Origin: Porogramme epimiltina
Lineage: Eukaryota > Basidiomycota > Agaricomycetes > Polyporales > Polyporaceae
Assembly (NCBI GenBank): GCA_900155495.1
Contig: FTLJ01000524.1
Location: 1 to 64,000 of the forward strand
Reading direction: 5' to 3'
Length of the DNA stretch: 64,000 bases
Shown: one piece after another, positions 1 to 11,294 of the stretch
Position numbering within the stretch: the first letter of the stretch is position 1
Layout of the letters: every line of letters begins with the position of its first letter
Translations under genes and position numbers: made by a program
The notes under the pieces: generated by a model
What the model saw: only the letters and a program-made list of their open reading frames with translations
What the model was told of the DNA's origin: nothing
Database searches by the model: none

Positions 1-505
1 ACCATGATCGCCGCCTGCGCTTCCCGCGTTATCGCGCCCCAGCCCGCCCGCGCCCTCGACCTCTTCACGAAGATGACGGTGGACAAGCGCATTGCGCTGA
101 CAACCGCAGCGTACACGGCCGCGATCTACGCTTGCTCGTGCTCGGGCGAGAAGCTGTACGTCGGCGAAGCGTTCCGTCTTGCGTGGGAGATGCTCGACGG
201 GCACCGCGACGCGTATGGGCAGCCCGCGCTCGTGCTCGACCGCCACACGTTCTGTGCACTGCTCGAAGGCGCAAAGCGTGTGGGCGACCTCGCGAAGGTG
301 CGCTGAATCCGCGCCGAGATCGTCGCGGAGTCGATGCGTGCGGCGAGAGGGGATGTACTACGCGATGCAGTGGTTGTGGATGAGGAGATCATGACACATG
401 TCTTCCACGCGTACGCCACGTATAAGGTGCCGTTCGTCCGCGGGTCGACGGTCCTACTCGACAAGGCGCAACCTTCGGACCCGTCCGCGTCATCCGAGGC
501 CGCCC
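1..505 (+). pseudogene. PPR-like protein fragment, interrupted
   Basis: The frame starting at 4 reads like a helical-repeat pentatricopeptide (PPR) organelle protein of basidiomycetes: paired helices with segments such as ALDLFTKM, AYTAAIYACS and DRHTFCALLEGAKRVGDLAKVR. A TGA at 304-306 interrupts it where the frame would otherwise continue. The same frame then goes on with plausible PPR-type sequence (EIMTHVFHAYATYKVPFVRGS) to about 504, where it runs into unrelated sequence. No C-terminus follows and the left end leaves the window. I read it as a truncated, stop-interrupted gene copy. PPR proteins bind organellar RNA, but nothing suggests this copy works. Family assignment rests on sequence character only. 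Confidence 0.5.
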
Positions 506-592
506 AAATACGTGCTCAAGCTCGCGCCCGAGGGCTTCACCGTCGTGAACCTCTCTCCCGGCCTCGTCGACACGTCCGCAACCGCAACCGCG
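506..592 (+). pseudogene. short-chain dehydrogenase fragment
   Basis: In the second forward frame, directly after the PPR remnant, about 28 codons read KYVLKLAPEGFTVVNLSPG followed by LVDTSAT. This resembles the segment of NAD(P)-binding short-chain dehydrogenases just past the active site (…EGFTVVNLSPGLVDT…). No Rossmann GxxxGxG motif, no YxxxK and no C-terminus lie around it. It is a scrap of about 90 bp fused to the PPR remnant, probably by a rearrangement. Confidence 0.45.
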
Positions 593-743
593 TTTGTGCT
601 AGTTTTTGTTGATTTTTGCAGTGTCCATCAAACAATATGAAAAATTTATTGCCTTTGAAAGATCATGAGACAAAGTCCGACTTAAGTACATTCAATCTGA
701 GTATTTCTATACCCGAAAGAGTTAAGCCGACTCGGTCCCACTC

Positions 744-766
744 CTAGAGAATCGGATTGGCGTGCG
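744..766. repeat. short direct repeat, copy 1
   Basis: Contains the 18-mer TAGAGAATCGGATTGGCG followed by TGCGG. The same 18-mer followed by GGCGG occurs about 435 bp downstream. I see no terminal inverted repeats or target-site duplication around the pair. Confidence 0.6.
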
Positions 767-1178
767 GACCCGCACTACACGCCTCTTTCGACCCATTGAC
801 GACTGCGAAGCAAACCGTACCGCGGTTCAAATTTTGTTTCAACACGAGCATATGCCCGAAGAGTTGTTTCGTTTGGGACATGCACAATTGGGACCTTTGG
901 ACGCGCGATTGAATTGGGCAACGGTGAGCAATTCGAACGTTACGCTTCGGTTGCGCTGATGATGTCGCATCAGGTATCACGTCGTGGGGTGCTGGTGGCT
1001 TCGTATGGCTTACGTGTCTGCTACATTACACGCACTGGTGACCTACGTACTTGACCGTCGAGCGAGATGTGTGTACTGTGAAATGTGTTTGTGCGTCTTA
1101 TACATGACCATGGCGTCAAATTCCATAGCTTTCCGGCCTATTATTGGTCATGGCGTGCCCGGGTGCCGAATGCCAACT

Positions 1179-1201
1179 CATAGAGAATCGGATTGGCGGG
1201 C
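1179..1201. repeat. short direct repeat, copy 2
   Basis: Second copy of the TAGAGAATCGGATTGGCG element, in the same orientation, with one mismatch in the next five bases. It may be a footprint of a mobile element or a small duplication. Confidence 0.6.
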
Positions 1202-2263
1202 GGTCACGCATCGCCGCTCAAGAAACCAAGTAGTTACTAGTCCACATCCTCCGACTTGAAGGCTCGTGGCGGAGTGACGAATTCGGCGGTTCCTGTGGCC
1301 CAATATGGAATCTCTGATGGAGTTGCCAAATAGAATCAAACACATGCATAAGCGCCCTAACGGATCAGACCTCGGTGAAATTCTCTTGGCATCCACTTCT
1401 TCGACACCTCCTCCAACTTCCAAGCAGCATGCACCTCGTCCATCTAATCCCGTATAAGCTTCACATGTCTGTCATGGTATAGCGTCGCCTTGTTTCATAT
1501 AAGTAAGGCTCAGAGGCGCGAGTCAAGGGGCAATACCAACACGTGTTCAGTGCACCTCTACGGTCATTCGGAAATCCCGCCCGAGGAACGTCAGCAAGAC
1601 GGCGCCGGCATCTCTCTGTGCCTTGTCGGAAACGCTTCGAGACTGGCCGAGTACTTACCAACCACTGGGAATCTCGTGGCTGCCTACATGCCGGATCGAT
1701 GGCCGAGTCAAGGGCGCCGCCGGTAAGTCCACCACGGTTTGACGCTTCTCATCAGTGCAAGTTGTATTGATGATTCATGTGCTCTTCTGTAACAGCACAT
1801 GCTGACGAGACTATCATTGTTCCAAGCATATGCAGTGACCTTGTCAAGCTACGCCCGCATTGTAACACTGGTGCATCCACTCTCGGCGCTCTATATACAC
1901 TGCGCGTATGTGAAAGCACCCGGCCCTATGGGCAACTTCGATCTCGACTAACAAATAGGTTTTCCAGCCAGCCGTACTTACACGATGCTTCTTACCGTCG
2001 AAACACCATATGACACTGCTCCAAGGCGACCCAACATTCGCGATCTAGCAGCTGGCTAATCCATCTCCCCGATCCGGGACCCTCGCCGACTCGGCGTCTT
2101 CCACATCGGTGCCTGGCCCAGTTGTCTCTTCAAGTCTCCCGGCCTTGACCGCCACGGTGGCCACCAGCTTCGACCTGTCTCACATCCACTCTCAGCCTTC
2201 AGGCTCCCTACCCACCTCGGGCACCCCCACTCCTTTCCCTCCACGCTCTTTAGCACCCTAAGC

Positions 2264-4330
2264 ATGCCCTCCTGGTCCCGCCTCGCCGTGCTCACCGCGG
2301 CAGTGGCGGCTCTGGCGCCCGCGCGCGCGGACCCCTCCGGGCGCGGGTCGACGCACCGAATCAACATCAAGCAGCACGGCTCGACGACGACGACGAAGGC
2401 GAAGACGCTCGCGACGACTGCGTCCAGCGCGCCGACGAGGGACGTCATCGTGGAGATGTTCCAGTGGAATTGGGACTCGGTCGCGCAGGAGTGCACGAAC
2501 TTCCTCGGGCCCGCGGGGTACGGCTACGTGCAAGGTGCGTGTGTTATTGGTACTTGCGCGACGTCATGCGCGGTCGTCTGACTGTGAACGCATTCCCCTC
2601 TGGCTGCAAAACGTTGTCTGTCCTCGGCAGTGAGCCCGCCACAAGAGCATGTTCTCGGCGACCAGTGGTGGACCGACTACCAAGTCGTCTCGTACCAGCT
2701 CACGTCCAAGCATGGAAACCGCGACCAGTTCCAGAACATGATCAACCAGTGTCATAATGCAGGGGTTAAGGTCATCGTTGGTACGTCTTTGCCTTTCCTC
2801 GTGCGCGCAAGGCAAGTCCTCAAGGGGCGCTCCAGACACGATCTTCAACCACATGACTGGCCAGTCGAGTGGCACGGGCTTCGCGGGCTCGTCATTCACC
2901 GAGTACAACTACCCCGGCACGTATATGGTGTACGACTTCCACACGTGCTACCACGGCGTCAACGACTGGAGCAACACGACGGAGCTCCAGTTCTGCCAAC
3001 TCGAGGGCCTCGCCGAGTGAGAGTTATACGAATCTCTCGGACGCGCACGTGGCTAACTATACGACTATAATACAGCCTGAAGACGGAGTCGGACTATGTC
3101 CGCAGCCGCCTCGCCCAGTTCGGCAGCGACCTCGTCAGCGTGGGCATAGATGGCTTCCGCCTCGACGCGGCCAAGCGTGAGTGTCTTGACATCAGTATTC
3201 ATTGTGCAGATATTCATTTGGGATTACCCAGACATCCCGGTCGCCGATCTGAAGGCCATCATGGCACAGGTCAACACCCAAGGCAAGCAGCTTTATATCA
3301 CGCAGGAGGTCGTCCAGGGCACGGCGTCCGTGAAGCCTAGCGACTACACGGTGATTGGACACGTTCAGGAGTGCGTCGTTTCGAGGTGCTTTATAGTAGT
3401 ACTCGCTGACTGGTGTCATAGGTTTGCTTACCGCGACGCGCTTCGGGACGTCTTCAAGACCGGGAAGGCGACGCTTGCTTCTCTTCAGACTCTGACCAAC
3501 CGAGGTAAGATTTTGCTCCGTCGTTTGAAGGATTCAATGCTGACTTGTGTCAAGGCTGGGTTCCAAGCGCTAGCGCGAACGTCTTCGTTGCAAACCACGA
3601 CTCCGAGCGCGTATGTTCCACTTCGTTAACTCGTGGAGTGCCTAGCTCACCCCCTCCTTCTCTTCCGCGCCTGCGCTCAGTACTCCGACCAAATGAACGT
3701 GAACACCGCGAATAACGGCTACGTGCTCGCGAACATCTTCACGCTCGCGCAGAGCTACGCGCAGCCGACCGTCCTCTCCTCGTTCTCGTACAGCAACAAC
3801 GACGCGGGCGCGCCCAACGGCGGGTACGGCACGTGCCAGGACACGGGCGGCGTCAACGGCTGGCTCTGCCAGCACCGCTGGATCGCGTTCGCGGGCATGG
3901 TCGGGTGGCGCAACCAGGTCGGCACGGCGGCGATGAACAACTGGGTCTCGCCCGCGTCGAACCGCATCGCGTTTGGCCGTGGTGCGTGCATGTATCTCTT
4001 TGGCGGCGGGGGGATGTGTGCTGATTGTTCCCGGGGCGTGCGATGTAGGTTCGGCTGGGTTCGTCGCGATCAACAACGACAAGACGGACTGGGTGCAGAC
4101 CTTCAAGACGTCGCTTCCCGATGGTGTGTACTGCGACGTCGTTGGCGGCTCGCTATCCAACGGCCAATGCACCGGCTACTGGACGTACGTCCCCGTCCCT
4201 CCTCCCTAGCCTGTTTAGTCCGGTGCTAACTGTGCGGGAATGCAGCTTCACTGTCTCGAAAGGCTCATTCAAGGGCACCGTCCCCGCGCGTGGCGCGATC
4301 GCCATCCACACCGCCGCAAAGCGCTCTTGA
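2264..4330 (+). CDS. secreted alpha-amylase, GH13 (copy 1)
   Basis: Extracellular endo-acting alpha-amylase that cleaves alpha-1,4 bonds in starch and glycogen. Ten exons: 2264-2534, 2631-2780, 2836-3016, 3076-3176, 3232-3370, 3422-3504, 3555-3610, 3681-3981, 4049-4184, 4246-4330, giving 500 residues. The first ~22 residues are a signal peptide ending in ALAPARA. A Ser/Thr/Lys-rich linker follows, then the catalytic barrel from [11 protein letters not shown]. All four GH13 signatures are visible: DTIFNH (I), GFRLDAAKH with the Asp nucleophile (II), YITQEVV with the acid/base Glu (III) and FVANHDSER with the transition-state Asp (IV). The C-terminal beta domain (SFTVSKGSFKGTV) is present; there is no starch-binding module. 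Nine introns match those of the convergent copy near 13 kb in position and phase, so the two are a duplicated pair. Confidence 0.93.
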
Positions 4331-4698
4331 GTCGCTGATTCAGACCATAGTACTACCTGATATCGATGGACTTCATGGAGATTGCTAGGGACATTACTAT
4401 TTCACTATGCATGTCACGGGTTTCTGCTCCATGCCGGAAACACATAACGCGGCTGAGAGTTTAGTGTTCGTGCCACGACGAAGGTTATTTCATTGAGTGC
4501 GTGTGGAATGAAGGTGCATGTAGGAGCGAAAGTGAATGTAGGAGCAAAAGCTCAGCCAAGTCGGCGCCTGAACCTTGCGGGATGAAGCGCGCAGCGCCGG
4601 CGTCGCGGTGCCTCGCGTCTTCGACATGATGCCCGACGCTGTCCGGCCTCCTCGCCGCCCTCATCATCCTGCTCGACGTCTCCACCACGTCCATCATA

Positions 4699-5808
4699 AT
4701 GCCCCAACTACCCGTGAGCGGCGCCCTAGTCTTCGCCGTCGTCCTCTCCGGCCATGGTCTCCGCAAGGGCTCCCTCTCCCCCTCCGGCGCGGCCGCAGCG
4801 TTCGCCGTCGGGTACACGATGATGTCCGTTCCCCTCTCGGTCTTCGGCATCGCGCTCATCGTGTTCTACCTCACGGGCTCGCGCGCGACGAAGGTGGGCA
4901 AGGCGCTGAAGCAGAGGCTCGAGGAGGGCCACACGGAGGCGGGGTACCGCAACGCCGCGCAGGTGTTCTGCAACTCGCTCTGTGCGGCGGTTGCGGCGCT
5001 GCTTTGGAGCGCGATGTATGAGCGGGGTTCTTGGGCGGCGGGGGTGTTGGACTGGGCGGGTGTGAGTGTGGGTCCGAAGGTGCCGTTTGACCCTAGTGCG
5101 TGGTGTGCGCTCACCCCGCCCCCGGAGGCGTCGTGGAGCCGCGCGCTGCTGTTTGTGACATTAGGGTGAGTGCTGGAGTCACTTTGGTACATTCTATGGT
5201 TGACATGGGTGTGTATAGACACTTTGCGTGCTGCCTCGGCGACACGTTGGCCTCTGAGCTCGGCATCCTTTCGAAGTCCCCGCCCATCCTCATCACAACG
5301 CTCAAGCCAGTCCCTCCCGGGACGAATGGAGGCATGTCCACCATGGGCACACTCTCTTCCCTGGCCGGTGGCATGCTCATGGGGCTCACCATGGCCCTCA
5401 CGTTGCTCTGGCAAAATACCGCATGTCAAGCACAATGGACCAGCGCCCTCTTCCCGCTCGTGTTCTGGGGAACTCTCGCGGGTGGATTGGGTTCACTGGT
5501 GAGTCTATCGTGTATCTCGCTATGTTAGTCAGGGAAGCCAACAGGCCCATCGCAGCTCGATTCATTCTTGGGCGCGACCGTGCAGTGCACGCGCTTCCTC
5601 AACACTACGAACCGCATCATCACCGACGAGTCGGGCGCCCCCGTCCAGGGCGCGGATGTGAAAGTCATCAGCGGGATGGACTTCCTCACCAACAACCAGG
5701 TCCGTGTTCTAACAACCGTCCCCTCATATCAAAACTAATGCGTATGCCGACCAGGTCAATCTGCTGTCGTCGATAGTGATGGCTTTCCTGCTGGGAGCGA
5801 TAGCATGA
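4699..5808 (+). CDS. TMEM19/DUF92 family integral membrane protein
   Basis: Four exons (4699-5165, 5219-5498, 5556-5699, 5755-5808) give 314 residues. The protein is mostly hydrophobic helices: SGALVFAVVLSG, AAAAFAVGYTMMSVPLSVFGIALIVFYLTG, SLCAAVAALLW, GGMLMGLTMALTLLW and a final SSIVMAFLLGAIA. DUF92/TMEM19 landmarks are GYRNAAQVFCNS, CLGDTLASELG, PPGTNGGMSTMGTLSSLAGG and the LDSFLGATVQ motif. The family occurs in archaea, chloroplasts and eukaryotes; plant members have been linked to phytyl-phosphate metabolism, and the fungal role is unknown. Upstream of 4699 the same frame continues with a plausible helix (LSGLLAALIILLDVSTTSII) but meets a TGA without an ATG, so the true N-terminus may be longer if there is an indel or a missed first exon. 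Confidence 0.8.
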
Positions 5809-8429
5809 TGGACTAGGTCTGGATGACAGGGGTGTTTAATATGTATGTTTGTTCCTGTATATTCTGATTGCTGTATTATATCCTCCATTTATATCACGAA
5901 GACTTAGGGTGACGTCACTCTAATCTGCACTATCGTCCGGGGACCGCTCTTTCCCTGTGCCTGGTGCCCTTGTGATGCCGCAGCATTGTTCCCGTCCGTC
6001 ATACGCCCGGAAAGAAGCCTCTCCCTCAGAACACCAGTTTACTTCCTTAACATGGAGGAAGATCTGCACCATATGGTGCCTCGGGTCGTCACGGAGGCGT
6101 CGTTCGCGAGGACGAGTCCAACCGAGATCGTCGATGGTGCGCAGCCCGACCTGCTATTTTTCCAATCCGACCCGTCCCATTGGATCCGGACTCGCCCTGC
6201 AATGGAGTGGTTGAAGACATGCCCAAGTCGGGATACGAGTCGGGTGCGTTGATGCCCTCGACGTCGTCGTACTCGACAGTGTTGTTGGCAGGATGCGTGT
6301 CGGGGGACGTGTCACAAGCATCCACAGGGTTCAGAAAGGGAGAGGACACACAAGGGGCTCGACCCGCCCTACGGGTCGAAGTGAATACAGTATTGACATT
6401 CACTGTAGCGTCGAAGGGCTTGGCGCACGCCTTCTCCCGTACGCAACTGGCACGTCGGTCGGTGCCAAGCGCACTTGGCTCGCTTGCCGACGAAGGTGGT
6501 TTCCTTCAAATGGACGACGACCCGGCAACTGCCCCGCCTTTGAACCACCCCCCTCGACGTCGTGTTCCCCGCCCCCCGACGGCGTCGAGCAGCTCGCAGG
6601 TGAGTCTCGCACATCCGGTGTATCTTCGGCTATGCGCGGTTGATGTCGGCCATACCATAGCTCGCGTGAGACCTCAGCGCTCCACTCTCTGCGCCCACCA
6701 AGGGCTCTCTCGGGATGTCCAGGGCTCCGTGTTCTACCTGCCGGGCAGGGGTACCGACACCCGGCCCACCGTGCGCCTGATGTGGTGCAGGACGCGCAGC
6801 CGACATCGACCTTCAACCTACGCAGCCGTCGCGCGAGTTGTTCCGACTCTCGATGGTCAAGCGTTCGGCGACAGTGTGCCCGGATCCCGACATCGCCGGG
6901 CACAACCGCATGCCGCACGGCTCGGGGACAGGTGGGGATGGGAGAAGGTCACGATGGTGGTGTACCGCGCGGGCAATCGAGGCGGCGTCTTTCGTATACG
7001 GGATAAGCTGCGTAGTGCCCTTCCAAGGGCATACGGGAGCTTATTTGACAGGACGTTATCTGCCGTACGAGCGCGATGCGGCCAGGGAGAACACGTATGT
7101 GCGACGAACACATCGACCGCTCGATTCCGACCTCTGCCGCCGATGTTCTATCGTAAGTAGTTACAGGGGCGGGAATGTTTCCGATGTTCGCTAATGGGAT
7201 ACGTTATCAGTAAATATAGGTTAGCAGCCATGCAATCGACGTTTCGACAAGTCGGCTCCCGGCGTGGGCTAGGTGGTCCAGCGATCTTGCTTAGAATCTC
7301 CGTGGGCTCGGCTTGACTTCTCACACATCACACCCACGATCATAACCGCATTTGCCGGGTTTGCTGTCTTCCCAAAGGAGATTTCACGTGGCTTGCAAAC
7401 CCAGTGCAGTAAGCCCATCCCCAAATGCACTCTCACTTGGATTAACGATGCTAGTAGGTGTCTTTCTTTATATAGGTGAACCGCTATTCTGAAGGAACGC
7501 AGGGGTGATCCAACTTTATAATCCGTTACTTTCTGTCCGCGCGTTCCTTGCGGCTTCGACCCAATTATAGGAACGTTGATTGTTTAAAATTGGCTCACAA
7601 GACGAGATCATCAATTCTAGAACACCCGTTCCACCTCGACCCGCAATCCGGCATAGGATACACCCTTGTCGCGGCGCAGTGAATGTGCATTTGCGGAGCG
7701 GGTTTCCAACGCCGCTAATTCGTGGAAATTTCGCCTCTCCACCCGCCGGAATCTCCGATGGTACGTACTACACACTCTAACCTTCTGTCGCACCCCTTGT
7801 CTGCGTGCTTATCCGTCCCGCCGGTCGGTCCGTTTGCACCCGTTGAATATCGTCGGGTTCTTCCTGTCTCCTCCAGAGTTATTTCTCTAGAGATACGCAC
7901 CACAACCTAAGGCATTGCGGTAAATGTAGAGAGGTATGATATGAAGCTTAACTCCGGAATTCAGTAATCAAGAAATCAAGACTATCGGAATCAGGGACGC
8001 GGCAAGCTCATGAGGCGCTAGACTAAACTCGTCATACGACCGGTTGGCGTCCACACAGCCTCTTGGCACGGTGTTGACGGCTTGCGGTGCGTCTATTGAG
8101 TTCGACATGAACGCCCTCGAATGCTGTATTCAGCCATCAGACGCGAGTTCCCCCGCATCCCCAGAGTTCTACGAACTTTTCGGCACTGTCGTCGACACGG
8201 TGCCGCATCCGATTGGAGCACAATAGGCACTTCCTCCGCATCCTACCGCGCCCCGTCGGCTCACTCAGGAGCGCCTTGCTGCCGTGTCTGCCGCCACTGA
8301 TTCTACTCCACGATGCACCCATCCAGACTGCTCCGTGATCTCCCGCATCCTCTCCGTGCCTTCTGACAACATTGCTTGGCAAACACAGACAACCCTACAC
8401 TCCTAGTTTCGCATTCATCCCATGGAGCA
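5809..8429. other. long intergenic region, one unexplained open frame
   Basis: 2.6 kb without a recognisable gene. It holds a perfect TGACGTCA palindrome at 5910-5917 and an unbroken 326-codon forward frame at 6180-7160 that is Arg/Ser/Pro-rich and has no recognisable domain. The frame overlaps a 172-codon reverse frame of equally poor composition. Neither is called as a gene. From 7200 to 8429 I see nothing beyond scattered short frames. Confidence 0.5.
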
Positions 8430-8436
8430 TATAAGG
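8430..8436 (+). promoter_or_regulatory. TATA box of the oxalate decarboxylase gene
   Basis: TATAAGG, 80 bp before the ATG at 8510, in the spacing seen for other genes of this window. Confidence 0.6.
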
Positions 8437-8509
8437 GTCGCAGTCGTCAGCCAGCAAAGTCAGCTTCCTCAGCTCTTGCGTCCCCACTAGCCGCGCCTCA
8501 ACGCACAAC

Positions 8510-10671
8510 ATGCTCAGCTTCGCCAAGGCAGTCGTTTGCTCCGTCCTCCTCGCGTCCTACGCCATGGCGGCCCCCGCCGCCGTCGCGTCGTCCGCGTCCG
8601 CGTCGACGGACTCGCCGACATCTAGCACCGTCTCCATGGCATCAAGCAGCAGCGCGAGCGGCACGGGCACCTCATCCGCCGCCGACGCGACCTCAACCGT
8701 GCCATACGCGAGCGACGACCCGAACGGTGTCCAGTGGAACGAGACGTCGACGGCCACGCCCCAGGCCGAGCGCGGAACTCTTGGTTCCACCATCCTGGGC
8801 CCGCACAACGTCCCGCTCGAGCTGCAGAACCCGGACCTCCTCGCGCCACCGACGACCGACTCCGGCAGTGTGTGAGTGCCCCATTCCTAAACTTAGCATG
8901 CAGCGTTACGTGCCTTCTGGCGCGGCGAGGGTCGGTTCGCTGATTGCAATGATCATTTTCATTATGTGCTCTGCAGCGCGAACGCCAAATGGCCGTTTGC
9001 CCTGAGCCACAACCGCCTGCAGACCGGCGGGTGGGCGCGCCAGCAGAATAGTAAGGAAGCCGTTAGTCCTTTTCGCCACGCGCAGCAGCTGACCCTTCTC
9101 GGCAGCTGACGTGATGCCCATCGCGACCTGTAAGTACGCGCCAAGCGGGTGATGTCACATGCTGACGATGCTCCTACGCAGCTATGGCGGGCGTGAACAT
9201 GCGCCTGGAGGCTGGCGCGATACGGTACGTATTTGAGTGCCCTGCGGTCTCATTCCTGACGTTTGTCTGATGAGCATTGGGTCTTGGCAGGGAGCTCCAC
9301 TGGCATAAGACAGCTGAAGTGAGCACAATCTTGTTTTTTTCTACGGAAACCAATGGCTGACCATGAGAATAGTGGTCATATGTCCTCAAGGTTGGTGGAG
9401 ATTGAGGCGCACAACTCGAGAATGCTCATGCGCTTTCGTAGGGTTCTGTCCAAGTGTCTGCCGTAGACTCTGATGGAAAGAACTATCTCGCCACCGCTGT
9501 AAGTGCGGGTCCTGTCCCTCAGCACCAATGGCTAGTACTCATCTATTTCTCTTAGTCCGCTGGAGATCTGTGGTACTTCCCGCCTGGGGTCCCTCACTCC
9601 CTCCAGGCTACCAATGACGACCCTGATGGCACAGAGTTCCTACTGGTCTGTGTGCTTCCAAGCTCCTATCTCTTAGCAAACTAAAAGAGGTATGCTTAGG
9701 TTTTCGATGACGGTGATTTCAGCGAGGATGCCACGTTCCTGGTACGAGCTCGCCCCTCCATGTGTTATACTTTGCTAACTGCGTCCTACCAAACATAGCT
9801 GACTGAGTGGCTCGCCCATGTTCCCAAAGAGGTGCTAGCTAAGAACTTCAAGACTAGCATTTCTGCCTTCGATCACATTCCCGCCGAGCAGCTGTACATC
9901 TTCCCTGGGGGTGCGTCGGATCCTATCTTTCATAAGCGCATATACTCAACTTGATACATCTATGCAGTTCCGCCTACTAGCAACACGGTGGTCCAGGACC
10001 CTCAGGGTCAAGTGCCAAGCCCCTTCGTGTACAAGTTGTCGCAGGTGAACGCGACTCAACTCGACGGCGGTTCTGTCAAGATCGTCGACTCTTCCATTTT
10101 CAGTGTATCTACCGCGATCGCGGCCGCCGAAGTGACTGTCGAACCCGGCGCGATGCGCGAACTTCACGTGAGGCTCATTTATACCCTTGGCTTGTTTGGT
10201 GCCGACCCTAACACGGCTCGCAGTGGCACCCTACTCAAGACGAGTGGACCTACTACCTGTAAGTAACCCTCATTGGGATGTATTCCGTACCCCATGTACT
10301 AATATATGAGACCCTCAGCGCTGGAGAGGGACGAGTGACGCTCTTCGCGTCCGAGGGCAACGCGCGAACCTTCGACTACCAGGCCGGCGACGTCGGTTTC
10401 GTCCCCGCGTCGTTCGGCCACTACGTTGAAAACATCGGGACCACCCCCCTCAAGTACCTCGAGATCTTCAACACGGATCGCTTCCAGGACATCAGCTTGA
10501 ACCAGGTTAGGATCCTATGTTATCTGATCCCAGCCTGTACTGATGAAAACGAACCTCTGGCAGTGGCTCGCGCTCACCCCGCCCGACCTTGTTAAGGCTC
10601 ACTTGCAGCTCGATGATGACACGATCGCGAAGCTCAGCAAGACGAAGTACACTGTTGTCGGCCCAGCCTAG
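8510..10671 (+). CDS. oxalate decarboxylase, bicupin
   Basis: Converts oxalate to formate and CO2 at two Mn-binding cupin sites; wood-decay fungi use it to control oxalic acid around hyphae. Fourteen exons (8510-8871, 8977-9050, 9106-9129, 9182-9224, 9291-9318, 9373-9390, 9442-9498, 9556-9645, 9700-9741, 9799-9910, 9968-10167, 10224-10258, 10319-10505, 10564-10671) give 459 residues, the usual family size. A signal peptide (MLSFAKAVVCSVLLASYAMA) and a long Ser/Thr/Ala linker precede the first cupin. Metal ligands are visible twice: RELHWHKTAEW with PPGVPHSLQA (first cupin) and RELHWHPTQDEW with FGHYVENIG (second). Exon 6 is only 18 nt and encodes WSYVLK inside the first metal site. A secreted or wall-associated protein is expected. 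Confidence 0.92.
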
Positions 10672-11294
10672 GTTCCAAGCAATGATTCAGATACGAGGAC
10701 AGTAGTCTTGGTCTCATGACTGATTGATCTTTCGAACGATGTTTTCCGCAACTATGATTGTATACGAATGACGGAGATGTAACCGGAATGTCGCATGTGT
10801 CACTCGAAACTGATTCTGCTGGACATGTCTTGATCGAAGTATGGATGCTATTGAAGCCAACTTTGCCCTCCAATATTTTGCGACATATTGCCAATAAACG
10901 CCAGGAACTATGAAGTTGAGATTGAAGTGAAGTGAGGGATGATGTCAGTGACCCCTACTACAGCTGGATCCGAAGGCCCGGCCTAAAAGTCGCGTAAGCG
11001 CCATAAATCAGCATCATAAACAACGATTATGTCGAGGAACTCTCTTGGGGCCCGAACAGCAGCAAGCCCCCTCAAGCTTCTGCTTTGGAAGCACCTGCAT
11101 TAAAGTGTTTCTATTGCAAGACTAGTATGCAATGTACTCTAGGATATCAAGAGGTCCGGTAGTGACAGGAAGTAAGTCCATTAACATCGTAAGTCCGATA
11201 TCGCTCGTTCGATTGAAACCATTCCACGGCCGGTAAACATCCGTGAAGTCCGAAAGTTCCGGTGAAGACGGAAGAGATGAGCCGTTCCTGAACC
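10672..11294. other. intergenic region between convergent genes
   Basis: Shared 3' region of the oxalate decarboxylase (plus) and amylase copy 2 (minus). No open frame of note. Confidence 0.7.

Larger units (their letters stand above)
641..2263. other. intergenic region, no gene recognised
   Basis: Only short overlapping open frames with no family resemblance. It contains an imperfect direct repeat (around 744-766 and 1179-1201) and a TATATACA box near 1890. The last 250 bp are pyrimidine-rich and probably hold the promoter and leader of the amylase gene downstream. Confidence 0.6.

Noticed and set aside
2056..2496. 146-codon reverse frame over the start of amylase copy 1
   Set aside because: It is antisense to a clearly coding exon and its composition is a shadow of that exon.
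6400..6918. 172-codon reverse frame
   Set aside because: Overlaps the equally weak forward frame; neither shows protein-like character beyond length.
10930..11160. Possible additional exon between oxalate decarboxylase and amylase copy 2
   Set aside because: Both genes end in clear stop codons and no frame in the gap resembles either family.
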